The translations under genes were made by a program, and so were the position numbers. Positions 49,401 to 57,576 of a stretch of 64,000 bases of DNA are shown here, one piece after another. The stretch spans positions 234,993-298,992 of the forward strand of contig NZ_OBDY01000003.1 of assembly GCF_900215205.1 (NCBI RefSeq). The letters are read 5' to 3'. Under the pieces are notes generated by a model that saw nothing but the letters and a program-made list of their open reading frames with translations, had not been told where the DNA came from and searched no databases. The stretch comes from Paractinoplanes atraurantiacus. Lineage in GTDB: Bacteria > Actinomycetota > Actinomycetes > Mycobacteriales > Micromonosporaceae. Every line of letters begins with the position of its first letter. The first letter of the stretch is position 1.

Positions 49401-50869
49401 CGGTCGTCGCGGTTGACCCGGCTTCGCTGGGGAAGGTGACGACTTCGGGTGAGTACGCGGAGAGCTTCCGCGCGGAGCCCGGAACGGCTGTGTCAGGCAG
49501 CGCTGGCGGAACGGCTCGCGACGACGAGCAGGCCGCCGAGCCGATGCGGGGGCAGCCCACGAAGCTTTACCCGGAGTCGGCCACCCCATCCGCCAGTGGG
49601 GGCCGGCCGGCCGTGGAGGCCGGCACCGAGGCCACCGGCGAAAGCCAGGGCCCGGTGCCGGTTTTCCCGCCCCGCGCGGAGAACCGCGCGGAGAACCGCG
49701 CGGAGAACCGCGCGGAAAGCGGTGCAGAGAGCGGCGCGGAGAACGGCATCGACGAGCAGCAGCCCGAGAACGGGCGCCGCGAGGGCGTGTCCGAGGGGAA
49801 GCCTGCCGCAACCACAGCGCCGGCGCCGCCGAGGCCTGCCGTGCCCCAGCCGCCCGCACCGTCGCGGCCGATCGTTCCTTCACCGGCCCGTCCGTCGCCG
49901 GAAGCATCGGCCCGTCCGTCGCCGGAAGCGAATGCCACCGAGGCCGCGGCACCCGCCGAACCGGCCGCGCAGTCCACGGACGGTGCGGTCACGAAACCGG
50001 CCGCCGAGCCGCTGGCGGAGTCCGGTGCCGGGTCGGTGCCCGAGCCGGTCGGGGACTCGAGTGCTGCGGCGGCTGGTGGTGCTGAAAGTGCAGCGTCCGG
50101 TGAGGAAGCCGCTGAAGGTGCGGCGGCAGAGGGAGCAGAGATGCGGGGTTTGGGGCGGCGGCAGGTCGAGGGTGGTCTGCTTGCTCAGGCGCAAGGGCGT
50201 GTCGAAGGTGGGATGCCTTCCACCTTTGCCGGGCGGCTGCCGGGCAACGGGTCGGGCCGCCCGGCGCCGGTTGCCTGGCGGCGGGCCGCGGAGAGTGTGG
50301 CGGCGCGGGCGGCGGCCGCAGCCGAGAACGCCGGGGATGAGGCCGAGCAGCCAGGGGTGACCGGGCGGCCGGGACGGGCTTCGGGGAAGACGGCGCGGAG
50401 CCGCGCCGTTCGGGCGAAAGCGCCGGAGCTGGAGCCGTCGGTGGCCGCTGATGTCGAAGAGGAGCCGGTCGCCAACGGTAAGGCGGCGCCGGCACGGGTC
50501 GCCAAGTCGTCGGCCAAGCCTGCCGTGAAGGCAGCGGCTCCGGCCAAGAGCACGTCGGCCCGGTCGAGTGGGGCCGCGAAACCGGCGGCGCCGGCCAAGA
50601 CGCCGGGGCAGGCGAAGGCGGCGAAGGCGGCCAAGGCCAAGCCGGCCCGGCAGCCGGATGTTCCGGTGCGGACCAGCACGGGCACCATTCCGGCTCGCAG
50701 CGGCACCCCGACCGGCTGGCTGGCCGCCTATCAGAAGGAAGCCGCGGAGCTGCTCGCCGCCTCTGGTCAGCGCCGCCGGCGCCGGACCACGGCGACCACC
50801 GACGAGCAGCCGGCGGAGAATACGGAGTCGACCCGTCGACGGCGTCCGGCTCCGCCCGCCAAGGACTGA
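46454..50869 (+). CDS. Very long, mostly disordered membrane-anchored protein
   Basis: A 1,471-residue protein in one unbroken frame. A membrane helix at about residues 5-27 ([17 protein letters not shown]), a folded outside domain of about 160 residues and a second helix at about 193-213 ([19 protein letters not shown]) place the remaining 1,250 residues in the cytoplasm. That part is low-complexity Ser/Pro/Ala/Gly sequence with tandem repeats, then a Lys/Ala/Pro-rich histone-H1-like segment near 1340-1405. It ends with a more ordered [19 protein letters not shown] and an Arg-rich tail. GGGGGAG precedes ATG 46454. Function unknown; scaffold or nucleoid-to-membrane tether are guesses. Confidence 0.8.
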   Translation: MRVFRTILGMLLLAIGLPSLLAGAGLWAAMQHRDPGGAFSGELQRLSTPGYAFVVPDVDRLLRADASFTRIGDTQLRLRADTQAGPAFVGLAPTAEVQRYLGGVPFSVVRTVDIGTGALPVATTFNRGRTAPATPPTRNDFWTRSGLGQVSWTPGDVTGGPYSLVVMTPTAQPGLQLTATAEIRPGWLNSSTWGLLTLGTLLLMVGLITVAWPSRRREIVYVVEPSQVPALMAAIGAPMPTAALTPPRHGGAHRPRTLADAQKRHPAALPPALDWPPSGEPAMAGARPALGPAASGSPLSPAGPSASSLSPSSISPAGTSASTLSSASAAAPVSPTGPSASSLSSHSGTTASSASPEGPLAAGPGVDRAASSAGASSLATGSLSPSDGAAATASPSAGAPLSSSAGVPLSSSAGVPASLSAGAPAQAGPGSAPQGRQPDGPPSAAEYAAATAIPGRSPRPNGQRTPAPGEPLSYIGAHSAAGPVSLPMGDAPSMPDPLFGGRPERAARRHAAAPTDIPMFRASAVGAWVAETAPARARQAEAQAAARVAEAARRRAAAMENAPSNLAPAPDTTSPAPAPEAPATATPEPAGSRLMTSADLPTAPPSADSGPRPATPPRRPAGTKPSPRPTRNPAEAAPTPDTSITPTESPAQQAPDVASVADGSVASAESVADRGDRAPGEAVGPVTHGRANVGSAERDDLESATGSARADETIDVDAVAAAYAAGAADARAFRGEAAGSAGEAPSEVDAGMAGSVGDRDLAASSARAASGSSEASRDPRMAGQRVSMVTGPKATDWAATGLRRSQPPRVGRQSPSNGRPSPNGRPSPSPAGFVANGSGPDVEAPAGFVASGSGRDVEAPAGFVASGSGRDVEAPAGFVASGSGRDVEPPAGLAANGSISSSGGFGADGSAPDVAPTADRSRRSAGAPSPADVARSLHRDGVGSRGVNGGSAVGGGAHHGSDVDRGEGVDSGVRGDSAVHVESVVAVDPASLGKVTTSGEYAESFRAEPGTAVSGSAGGTARDDEQAAEPMRGQPTKLYPESATPSASGGRPAVEAGTEATGESQGPVPVFPPRAENRAENRAENRAESGAESGAENGIDEQQPENGRREGVSEGKPAATTAPAPPRPAVPQPPAPSRPIVPSPARPSPEASARPSPEANATEAAAPAEPAAQSTDGAVTKPAAEPLAESGAGSVPEPVGDSSAAAAGGAESAASGEEAAEGAAAEGAEMRGLGRRQVEGGLLAQAQGRVEGGMPSTFAGRLPGNGSGRPAPVAWRRAAESVAARAAAAAENAGDEAEQPGVTGRPGRASGKTARSRAVRAKAPELEPSVAADVEEEPVANGKAAPARVAKSSAKPAVKAAAPAKSTSARSSGAAKPAAPAKTPGQAKAAKAAKAKPARQPDVPVRTSTGTIPARSGTPTGWLAAYQKEAAELLAASGQRRRRRTTATTDEQPAENTESTRRRRPAPPAKD
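48949..49134 (+). repeat. Four tandem 45-bp repeats inside the long disordered protein
   Basis: The 45-base unit encodes [15 protein letters not shown]. The two central copies are identical at the DNA level and the outer two differ by a few bases, so the expansion is recent. Shorter in-frame repeats occur at about 47640-47725 (24 bases) and 49674-49740 (12 bases, AENR). Confidence 0.9.
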
Positions 50870-50880
50870 CGCACCGCCAC

Positions 50881-50909
50881 GAAGGCCGCTCCGCGCTGGA
50901 GCGGCCTTC
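50881..50909 (+). terminator. Hairpin after the long disordered protein gene
   Basis: A perfect 12-base inverted repeat GAAGGCCGCTCC / GGAGCGGCCTTC with a 5-base loop starts 11 bases after the stop. A second hairpin (AAAGGGCC / GGCCCTTT, about 50935-50972) follows. The rest of the gap to 51146 shows only the orn promoter. Confidence 0.75.
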
Positions 50910-51134
50910 GGCGCGTCTGGGCCCCGTACGGCCGAAAGGGCCCTCCACGCTGCCGACGCGGAAGGCCCTTTACCGGGGGAACGGAGTAACCGAAGGGGGG
51001 CTTCGTCCGTTAAGACCAGTTTAGCCCTTGGTGCGGCGATGTGGGAAGTCATCGCCCGAAAGCGGGCAATCGTGCCTGTCGTGCCCGGACGGGTGGCTCG
51101 GAAACACGTCGCAGCGGTTCGGGGGGTTGCGGCG

Positions 51135-51140
51135 TACGCT
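51135..51140 (+). promoter_or_regulatory. -10 box of a probable leaderless orn promoter
   Basis: TACGCT is followed by six bases and the GTG start of orn at 51147. Confidence 0.55.
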
Positions 51141-51146
51141 GTGCGG

Positions 51147-51737
51147 GTGGCGGATCTTCTGGTGTGGATCGACTGTGAGATGACGGGCCTCGATCTGGGC
51201 AAGGACAAGCTCATCGAGGTGGCGGCGCTGGTCACCGATCCCGACCTCAACGTGCTCGGCGACGGCGTCGACCTGGTCATTCACGCCGACGACGCGGCGC
51301 TCGACGCGATGCCGCCGGTGGTGCGCGACATGCACGCCAAGTCGGGGCTCACCGATGAGGTGCGGGCGTCGGCGATCACGATGGCGGAGGCCGAGGAGGC
51401 CGTGCTGGCGTACGTGCGTCAATTCGTGCCGAACCCCCGCACGGCACCCCTTTGCGGCAACTCGATCGCGACCGACCGCGGCTTCCTGGCCCGCGACATG
51501 CCGGCGCTCGACGACTTCCTGCACTACCGCATGATCGACGTCTCCTCGATCAAGGAACTGTGCCGCCGGTGGTACCCGCGGGTGTACTTCGGGCAGCCGG
51601 CCAAGGGCCTGGCCCACCGGGCGCTCGCCGACATCCGGGAGAGCATCCGCGAGCTGGAGTACTACCGCCGGACCATCTTCGTGCCGCTGCCGGGGCCGGA
51701 CGTGGAGACGGCGAAGTCGATCGCGGCCGAGCTGTAA
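51147..51737 (+). CDS. orn: Oligoribonuclease
   Basis: DEDDh 3'-5' exoribonuclease that degrades di- to pentanucleotides, including pGpG from cyclic-di-GMP breakdown. The 196-residue protein has the Exo I motif [12 protein letters not shown], Exo [13 protein letters not shown] and Exo [14 protein letters not shown]. Start is GTG 51147; a long upstream frame crosses the hairpins and is not coding. In actinomycetes orn often precedes tRNA-His, as here. Confidence 0.96.
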   Translation: MADLLVWIDCEMTGLDLGKDKLIEVAALVTDPDLNVLGDGVDLVIHADDAALDAMPPVVRDMHAKSGLTDEVRASAITMAEAEEAVLAYVRQFVPNPRTAPLCGNSIATDRGFLARDMPALDDFLHYRMIDVSSIKELCRRWYPRVYFGQPAKGLAHRALADIRESIRELEYYRRTIFVPLPGPDVETAKSIAAEL

Positions 51738-51794
51738 GAGGTGTCACCCGGGCGTGCGCGGTAACCCACTCGACGGGGCCCCGAAGGATTCGGC

Positions 51795-51800
51795 TATGAT
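51795..51800 (+). promoter_or_regulatory. -10 box of the tRNA-His promoter
   Basis: TATGAT lies 36 bases before the tRNA. The precursor leader contains a small hairpin (ACGGGGAACGCTCCCGT). Confidence 0.5.
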
Positions 51801-51835
51801 TGCTCGGCACCACGGGGAACGCTCCCGTGCGCGAT

Positions 51836-51912
51836 GGTGGTCGTAGCTCAGCTGGTAGAGCACCGGGTTGTGGTCCCGGGGGTCGCGGGTTCAAGTCCCG
51901 TCGATCACCCCA
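51836..51912 (+). tRNA. tRNA-His (anticodon GUG)
   Basis: Full cloverleaf: acceptor GTGGTCG / CGATCAC, D-arm GCTCAGCTGGTAGAGC, anticodon loop TTGTGGT with GTG, T-arm GCGGGTTCAAGTCCCGT. The extra G at -1 (51836) faces the discriminator C, the identity element of tRNA-His. CCA is encoded. Confidence 0.97.
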
Positions 51913-51915
51913 TTG

Positions 51916-51954
51916 AAAAAGGCGCGGTCATGGCGACCGCGCCTTTTGCTTTTC
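51916..51954. terminator. Bidirectional intrinsic terminator
   Basis: AAAAGGCGCGGTC / GACCGCGCCTTTT form a perfect 13-base stem with a 5-base loop, with an A-run on the left and a T-run on the right. It ends the tRNA-His transcript and, from the other strand, the sigma/beta-helix gene. Confidence 0.9.
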
Positions 51955-51960
51955 CCGAGC

Positions 51961-54174
51961 TCAGCCGCCCATCGAGGCGCCCACGCCGTTGCCGGTGGTC
52001 AGGAAGATGGTCTTCGGCAGGGTGCCCGACGGTGGGCGTGGGGCCTCGGCTGTGGTCGGGTCGACGGAGCGGAAGCTGGCGGCGGACCAGTCGTCCTCCT
52101 GCCAGCTGTTGCGGGTCTCGGAGGAGCCCTCGGCCAGGCCGGCGGGCTCGATCCGGTTGTCCACGGCGGCGTTCGTTCGCAAGGTGGCGGGGCCTCCGGG
52201 GAGGGCGAATCCGGAGCCGCCGTTGCCGTAGGCGGTGTTGTTGGTCAGAGTCAGGCCGGTGACCTGGCCGGCGTCGTCGGTGAAGCCGTGGTTGCCGTTG
52301 GTCCACGCCGCGTTGTGACGCAGGGTGTGTGGGGCGCCGCCGGTCAGGACGAAGCCGTTGCCGCCGTTGTCGTAGGACCAGTTGTATTCGACGGTCACCG
52401 GGTCGGCGAAGTTGAGGTCCAGGCCGGACTGGGCGTTGTGGGCGAAGCGGTTGCCGCGGACGCGGTTGCCGGTGCCGTCGCCGAACATGAAGCCCAGGCC
52501 GATGCCGTTGCCGTCGGTGAAGTCGCTGTCGAGGACCTGGTTGCCGGTGGTGCCGGGGTCGCGCAGCAGCAGGCCCGAGCGGGCGTTGTTCCGCATCAGC
52601 AGGTGGCGGAAGACGGTCGATCGGCAAGAAGAGCAGACGTACGCGTGGCCAGCCGAATTGATCACCGAGAGGCCCTGGACCGTCCAGCTCACGGTCTGTT
52701 GCGTCACGGCCCATTCGGTGTCGGGCAGTGACGACGCATCGATCACAGGCCGTTCGTCGCGGTAGTTGCTCAACGTGACGCCGGTGGCCTTCGACGAGAT
52801 CGTGAGGCCGGACGACAGGCGATAGGTCCCTCCGCGCAGCGCGATCGTCTGGCCGGTCCGGGCCGTCGAGACGGCCTTCTGGATCGAGACGTACGGGCGG
52901 GCGAGCGACCCGTCGCCGGAGTCCGACCCGTTCGGCGCCACGAAGACGTCGGCCCGCTGCACGCCGAGGCCCGCGACCGGCAAAGCCGAGGGGGACGCGG
53001 TGGTTGACGAGGCATTGGGTGTACGGCTGCGGACCGCCGCCCCCGGAGCAAGCGGTCGCACCGCGCCGGACGGTGGAGCGACGGCCACCGGCGGCGGAGC
53101 CGTGGACGGGGTCTCGTAGACGGCATAGACGAACCCGCCACCGGCCACGGCCGCCGCGGTCGCCGTGACGGCCGCGATCTTGGCCTTGAAACCGAGCCAT
53201 CCGGAGGCCGCGCCGGGCCCCGACAGGGCACCGGTGCCCGAGCCCGACAGCGCGCCGGCGGCTGACCCCGACGCGGCGCCGGCGGCAGACCCGGACACGG
53301 CGCCGGCGGCAGACCCGGACACGGCGCCGGCGGCCGGCCCCGACAGCGCGCCGAGCGCCCCCGCGGCCGACGCCGACAATGCCGCGGCGGCTGGGGGTGA
53401 CAGCACCGCGGCGGCCACCGCGAGCGGGACCGGCAGGGCGGCGACGCCCAGCAGCAGTTCCTCCGGGGCGACCAGGCCGTGCCGGGCCAGGACGCATTGG
53501 GGGCAGTTTCGAACATGGCGCACGAGCCGCTTGCGCCACAGTGGATCGGCGACCCCGTTCCACCGGCGCACTTGTTCCTGCAATGACGGGCAGCGCGGCC
53601 GGGACCGCAGCGCCCGGACCACCGAGCGGGCCGCGTCGAGCTGGGCCTTCATCCGCTGCACCCGCACGGCCGCGTGTTTGGGCTGCACCTCCAGGGCCGC
53701 CGCCAGCTCCGGCCGGCTCAGCTCGCCCGCCGCCTCCTGCCACCACAGGCCGAGCAGTCGTCGGTCGCCGTCGTCGAGCCAGTGGGTCGCCTCGATCAGT
53801 TCGCGCCGCTGTTCGGCCACCACCAGCTCGGCCGTCGTGCGCTCGGCGAAGTCGCCCACCGGGTCGGGCACGTCGAACGACAGCGTGAGCCGCGGCGCCG
53901 ACTTCTGCGAGCGGAAGTGCATCTGGATCTGCCGGTACGCGATCGCGATCAGCCACGACCGGAACCGGGCGGGCTCGCGTAGCGTCGGCAGGCCGCGCAG
54001 GGCCCGCAGCATCGTGTCCTGCACCAGGTCGTCGACGTCGGGATGACCGTCCAGCGCCCGCCCGACGATGTTGTAGATCAGCGGCAGGTGCTCGGCGATC
54101 AGCTCGTCGCGGGCCGCCGCGTCCCCGGCCTGCGCGTCGAGCACCAGGGAGGGCGCGATCTGACTCTGAGTCAC
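51961..54174 (-). CDS. Transmembrane ECF sigma factor fused to a pectate-lyase-like beta-helix
   Basis: A 737-residue single frame. Residues 25-95 and 125-180 are ECF sigma regions 2 and 4 (PDVDDLVQDTMLRALRGLP; RMKAQLDAARSVVRALR). Residues 220-227 are HVRNCPQC, the HxxxCxxC pattern of zinc anti-sigma domains. Then follow a hydrophobic stretch (240-262), an Ala/Gly/Ser repeat linker (262-325), a clear membrane helix (332-352), a Pro/Thr linker, and from about 425 a right-handed parallel beta-helix starting FVAPNGSDSGDGSLARPY, like PL9 pectate lyases. With one membrane crossing the beta-helix lies outside. GTG 54174 has GGGAGG upstream. Divergent from pectinase genes; probably a one-protein pectin sensor. 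ECF sigma factors with fused zinc-finger, membrane and carbohydrate-binding parts are known in actinobacteria; this beta-helix version I cannot place. Confidence 0.9.
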   Translation of the reverse strand: MTQSQIAPSLVLDAQAGDAAARDELIAEHLPLIYNIVGRALDGHPDVDDLVQDTMLRALRGLPTLREPARFRSWLIAIAYRQIQMHFRSQKSAPRLTLSFDVPDPVGDFAERTTAELVVAEQRRELIEATHWLDDGDRRLLGLWWQEAAGELSRPELAAALEVQPKHAAVRVQRMKAQLDAARSVVRALRSRPRCPSLQEQVRRWNGVADPLWRKRLVRHVRNCPQCVLARHGLVAPEELLLGVAALPVPLAVAAAVLSPPAAAALSASAAGALGALSGPAAGAVSGSAAGAVSGSAAGAASGSAAGALSGSGTGALSGPGAASGWLGFKAKIAAVTATAAAVAGGGFVYAVYETPSTAPPPVAVAPPSGAVRPLAPGAAVRSRTPNASSTTASPSALPVAGLGVQRADVFVAPNGSDSGDGSLARPYVSIQKAVSTARTGQTIALRGGTYRLSSGLTISSKATGVTLSNYRDERPVIDASSLPDTEWAVTQQTVSWTVQGLSVINSAGHAYVCSSCRSTVFRHLLMRNNARSGLLLRDPGTTGNQVLDSDFTDGNGIGLGFMFGDGTGNRVRGNRFAHNAQSGLDLNFADPVTVEYNWSYDNGGNGFVLTGGAPHTLRHNAAWTNGNHGFTDDAGQVTGLTLTNNTAYGNGGSGFALPGGPATLRTNAAVDNRIEPAGLAEGSSETRNSWQEDDWSAASFRSVDPTTAEAPRPPSGTLPKTIFLTTGNGVGASMGG
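53215..53350 (-). repeat. 24-bp tandem repeats in the linker of the sigma fusion
   Basis: Consecutive 24-base units encode variations of GSAAGAVS (minus strand), with at least two nearly identical copies. They lengthen the segment between the anti-sigma-like motif and the membrane helix. Confidence 0.8.
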
Positions 54175-54269
54175 GACACCTCCCGGCAACACATCGAACA
54201 TCATCAAGCGCGAAAAGCGTGACACAGCAGGTGGCGATAGGCCAGCAAACAACTTCGGCAAGTTTTTGT

Positions 54270-54284
54270 TGTCGCCCGGCGACA
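54270..54284. promoter_or_regulatory. Palindrome in the divergent pectin-locus promoter region
   Basis: TGTCGCCCGGCGACA has perfect 7-base arms around one base. It lies 96 bases upstream of the sigma-fusion start and 90 bases before the pectinesterase start, where a shared regulator could act on both. Confidence 0.4.
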
Positions 54285-54341
54285 CCAGCATCTACCAGGA
54301 TGCCGCGTCCCCCAGCGCGGTCACAGCGCAGCGTAACCGAA

Positions 54342-54355
54342 TGGGAGCGCTCCCG
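54342..54355 (+). promoter_or_regulatory. CebR/LacI-type operator before the pectinesterase
   Basis: TGGGAGCGCTCCCG contains the perfect 12-base palindrome GGGAGCGCTCCC (54343-54354), matching the CebR box known from Streptomyces cellulase genes. It lies just before the ribosome-binding site GAGAGGA, where a bound repressor would block transcription. No LacI gene is in the window. Confidence 0.75.
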
Positions 54356-54373
54356 AAATGTGAGAGGACCATC

Positions 54374-55774
54374 GTGAGACGTCTCGTCGTGGCCGCCTTG
54401 GCGGTCGCCGTCCCCACCGCCGCGATCGTCTACAGCGTCCTGCCCGCGGCGGCGGCCACCCTGCCCGCCACCAACGGCATCTATCAGCTCAAGGTCACCA
54501 AGAGCGCCAAGTGCATCGACGTCCCGGGCGCGTCGAGCGCGAACGGCGCCCTGCTCCAGCAGTGGGGCTGCACGACCGGCGCCGCCTGGCAGCAGTTCAA
54601 GTTGCTGCCAAATGGCGCAAATTACTCACTGCAGAATGTCAGCAGCGGCAAATGCATCGATGTCCCTGGAGCGAGCACGACGAGCGGCGTCCAGCTTCAG
54701 CAATGGGGCTGCGCGAGCAGCCAGGCGAATCAGCAGTGGCGCCTGAACCCCAGCGGCACCAACACGTTCCAGATCATCAACGTGGGCAACGGTCTCTGCA
54801 TCAGCGACAAGGACGCCTCCACCGCGTCCGGCGCCGCGATCATCCAGGAGACGTGCACCGCCAACAGCAACAAGCAGTGGGCTTTCGTCACCGAAGCGAC
54901 CCAAGCGGCCACGGTGGCGAAGGACGGCACGGGTCAGTACACGACCGTCCAGGCCGCCATCGACGCCGTCCCGGCCAACAACACGACCCGCCGCGTGATC
55001 ACCATCAAGGCCGGGACCTATCGCGAGATCGTCACCGTCCCGTCCAACAAGCCGTACGTCACCCTTCAAGGCCTCGGCGGCAGCGCGAGCCAGACGCTGA
55101 TCGTCAACAACCACAGCAGCGCCGGCGGCTACGGCACCTCGGGCAGCGCGACCGCCTTCCTCGACGGCCACGACTTCGCCGCGACCAACCTGACCTTCTC
55201 CAACGACTACGGCGAGGGCAGCCAGGCGGTCGCGGTCAACCTCAACGCCGACCGCTCGGTCTTCACCAACGTGCGCTTCCTCGGCAATCAGGACACGTTC
55301 CTGGTCAACAACAACCGGTCGTACGTCAAGAATTCGTACGTCGAAGGCACCGTCGACTTCATTTTCGGCGGCGCGACCACCGTCTTCCACGGCAGCACGA
55401 TCCACGAGAAGCGCACCAGCGGCGGCCCGATCACCGCGGCCAGCACCGACGCCGCCAAGACGTACGGCCTGCTCTTCTACCAGTGCACGATCACCGGCGC
55501 CACCAGCAACGTGACCCAGCTCGGCCGCCCGTGGCGCCCGAACGCGCAGGTTCTGTACCGCGAGTCGAACCTCAGCGCCACGATCAAGAACGCCCAGCCC
55601 TGGACCGACATGTCCGGCAACACGTGGCAGAACGCCCGGTTCCTCGAATACAAGAACACCGGCTCCGGTGCCACCGTCAACGGCAACCGGCCGCAGCTCA
55701 GCGACGCGCAGGCCGCCAACTACACCCCGCAGAAATATCTGGCCGGCACTGATGGCTGGAACCCGGTCGGTTGA
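54374..55774 (+). CDS. Secreted pectinesterase with ricin-type lectin domain
   Basis: A 466-residue exported enzyme: signal peptide (residues 1-28, RRLVVAALAVAVPTAAIV ... AAAA), ricin B-type beta-trefoil (about 32-168, with three QxW-like units such as QQWGC and NKQWAF), and a CE8 pectin methylesterase domain (about 172-462). Catalytic motifs are GNQDTFLVN, VDFIFGGATTVF and LGRPWRP. It demethylates pectin, preparing it for the lyase encoded next. GTG 54374 follows GAGAGGA. The gene is under the CebR-type palindrome. Confidence 0.95.
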   Translation: MRRLVVAALAVAVPTAAIVYSVLPAAAATLPATNGIYQLKVTKSAKCIDVPGASSANGALLQQWGCTTGAAWQQFKLLPNGANYSLQNVSSGKCIDVPGASTTSGVQLQQWGCASSQANQQWRLNPSGTNTFQIINVGNGLCISDKDASTASGAAIIQETCTANSNKQWAFVTEATQAATVAKDGTGQYTTVQAAIDAVPANNTTRRVITIKAGTYREIVTVPSNKPYVTLQGLGGSASQTLIVNNHSSAGGYGTSGSATAFLDGHDFAATNLTFSNDYGEGSQAVAVNLNADRSVFTNVRFLGNQDTFLVNNNRSYVKNSYVEGTVDFIFGGATTVFHGSTIHEKRTSGGPITAASTDAAKTYGLLFYQCTITGATSNVTQLGRPWRPNAQVLYRESNLSATIKNAQPWTDMSGNTWQNARFLEYKNTGSGATVNGNRPQLSDAQAANYTPQKYLAGTDGWNPVG

Positions 55775-55788
55775 GAGGGATCAAAACC

Positions 55789-57219
55789 ATGAAAAAGCCG
55801 ATTTTGTACGCCGCGGCGCTCGCCCCCGCGTTGATCATCGTCGCCACGAGCGTGCTCCCGTCGGAAGCCGCCGCCCTCCCCGCGACCGGTGGCACCTATC
55901 AACTGAAGGTCACCAAGAGCGGCAAGTGCATCGACGTGCCGAGCGCGTCGAGCGCGAACGGCGCCCTGCTCCAGCAGTGGGGTTGCACGACCGGCGCCGC
56001 CTGGCAGCAGTTCAAGTTGGTCGCCGCGGGCAGCAACTACCTCCTCCAGAACGTCAGCAGCGGCAAATGTGTCGACGTTCCCGGGGCGAGCGCGGCCAGC
56101 GGCGTACAACTGCAGCAATGGGGTTGTGCCTCTGGCCAGGCCAACCAGCAGTGGCGCCTGGCCGCCAGCGGCACGAACACGTTCCAGATCATCAACGTCG
56201 GTAACGGTCTGTGCATCAGCGACAAGGACGCCTCCACGGCGAGTGGTGCCGCCATCATCCAGGAGACGTGCACCGCCAACAGCAACAAGCAGTGGGCGTT
56301 CGAGGCTTCGAATCAAGGCCGCACCTGGCCGTCCACTCCGGACGGATTTGCCTCCACCGGCGGCGGCACCACGGGCGGCGCGGCCGGGCCGACGGTCACC
56401 GTCAGCACGATGGCCGACCTGCAGAAGTACGTCACGGCGACCACCCCGTACGTCATCAAGGTCAATGGGGCCATCACCATCACGCCCAAGGGCACCGAGC
56501 TCAAGGTGCAGTCGAACAAGACGATCGTGGGGGTCGGCACGAGCGGTCACATCGTCGGCGGCGGCTTCTTCCTCGGTACGGGGGTACGCAACGTCATCAT
56601 CCGCAACCTCACCATCCGTGACACCGCGATGCCGGACGACGACCCCGACGACAAGGTGTACGACTACGACGGCATCCAGATGGACACGGCCGACCACGTC
56701 TGGATCGACCACAACACCATCACGCGGATGAACGACGGCTCGATCGACAGCCGCAAGGACACCAGCTATCTGACCGTGTCGTGGAATGTGCTGTCGAGCA
56801 ACAACAAGGCGTTCGGCATCGGCTGGACCGACAACGTGACCGCGCGGATGACGATCCACCACAACTGGATCCACGACACCAATCAACGCAACCCCAGCGT
56901 CGACAATGTCGCCCTGGCTCACCTCTACAACAACTACCTGCAGAACATTTCGTCGTACGGCAATCTCTCGCGCGGCAGCACCAAGCTCGTGCTGGAGAAC
57001 AGCTACTTCGACAACGTGAAGAACCCCTACTACAACGACACGTCCGCCGCCCAGCTCAAGCAGAGCGGCAGCATCGTCGTCAACAGCTCCGGCAAGCAGC
57101 AGACGAACGGCTCCGCCTTCACACCCAGCAGCTACTACTCGTACACGCTGGACCCGGCGGCGGACATCCCCAGCCTGCTCAAGACCTACGCCGGCCCGCA
57201 GGCCACCATCGGCCAGTAA
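55789..57219 (+). CDS. Secreted pectate lyase (PL1) with ricin-type lectin domain
   Basis: A 476-residue exported enzyme: signal peptide (KKPILYAAALAPALIIVATS), a ricin-type lectin (about 34-168) almost identical to that of the upstream pectinesterase, and a family-1 pectate lyase beta-helix (about 190-470). Signature motifs are DHVWIDHNTI, LTVSWNVLSS and HHNWIHDTNQRNP with the catalytic Arg. It cleaves demethylated polygalacturonate by beta-elimination, normally with Ca2+. It starts 14 bases after the pectinesterase stop behind GAGAGGGA, so the two are one operon. Confidence 0.95.
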   Translation: MKKPILYAAALAPALIIVATSVLPSEAAALPATGGTYQLKVTKSGKCIDVPSASSANGALLQQWGCTTGAAWQQFKLVAAGSNYLLQNVSSGKCVDVPGASAASGVQLQQWGCASGQANQQWRLAASGTNTFQIINVGNGLCISDKDASTASGAAIIQETCTANSNKQWAFEASNQGRTWPSTPDGFASTGGGTTGGAAGPTVTVSTMADLQKYVTATTPYVIKVNGAITITPKGTELKVQSNKTIVGVGTSGHIVGGGFFLGTGVRNVIIRNLTIRDTAMPDDDPDDKVYDYDGIQMDTADHVWIDHNTITRMNDGSIDSRKDTSYLTVSWNVLSSNNKAFGIGWTDNVTARMTIHHNWIHDTNQRNPSVDNVALAHLYNNYLQNISSYGNLSRGSTKLVLENSYFDNVKNPYYNDTSAAQLKQSGSIVVNSSGKQQTNGSAFTPSSYYSYTLDPAADIPSLLKTYAGPQATIGQ

Positions 57220-57242
57220 GCCTTACCGCGCGAGGGGAATGG

Positions 57243-57271
57243 CCGGCCGGGGCTCCAACGGCCCCGGCCGG
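57243..57271 (+). terminator. Hairpin after the pectate lyase gene
   Basis: A perfect 11-base inverted repeat CCGGCCGGGGC / GCCCCGGCCGG with a 7-base loop begins 23 bases after the stop codon. Confidence 0.75.
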
Positions 57272-57576
57272 TCAGGCTCAACGGCGCTCCCAGCAGCACG
57301 CGGCAACGGTCCGGCCGGTGATCGAGCCGGACCTGGCCGCTTTCGCAGCGGCGTTCGAGACGGACGAGGTCGCCATTCGATGCCTCCGACGTCTGCCTTG
57401 TGGCGTTCGGCCCCAGCGGCGGTTTCATGAAGGCCGTCCGGATCAGTGCCGATGACAAGACCCGCACAACCTCGGCCGAACTGATGCGTAAGGCGGCCGA
57501 GCTGCAGATGCCGCATCTCAGGAACCGGTCCATCGTCCAAGGCGTCGGTGTCTAACGTCTACCTGCCCGGACTCCC
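57272..57576. other. Gap with a possible gene fragment
   Basis: No complete gene. A plus-strand frame from about 57379 to 57555 reads FDASDVCLVAFGPSGGF and then MKAVRISADDKTRTT, ending at TAA; it has a normal composition but no start signal and no recognised family, so it may be the 3' end of a decayed gene. Confidence 0.35.

Noticed and set aside
51961-54174. Two separate genes (sigma factor and beta-helix protein) wrongly joined
   Set aside because: The frame is continuous through linker, repeats and membrane helix, and no start signal is seen ahead of the beta-helix part.
57223-57540. 105-codon minus-strand frame after the pectate lyase
   Set aside because: It runs through the lyase terminator and has random Pro/Arg-rich composition.
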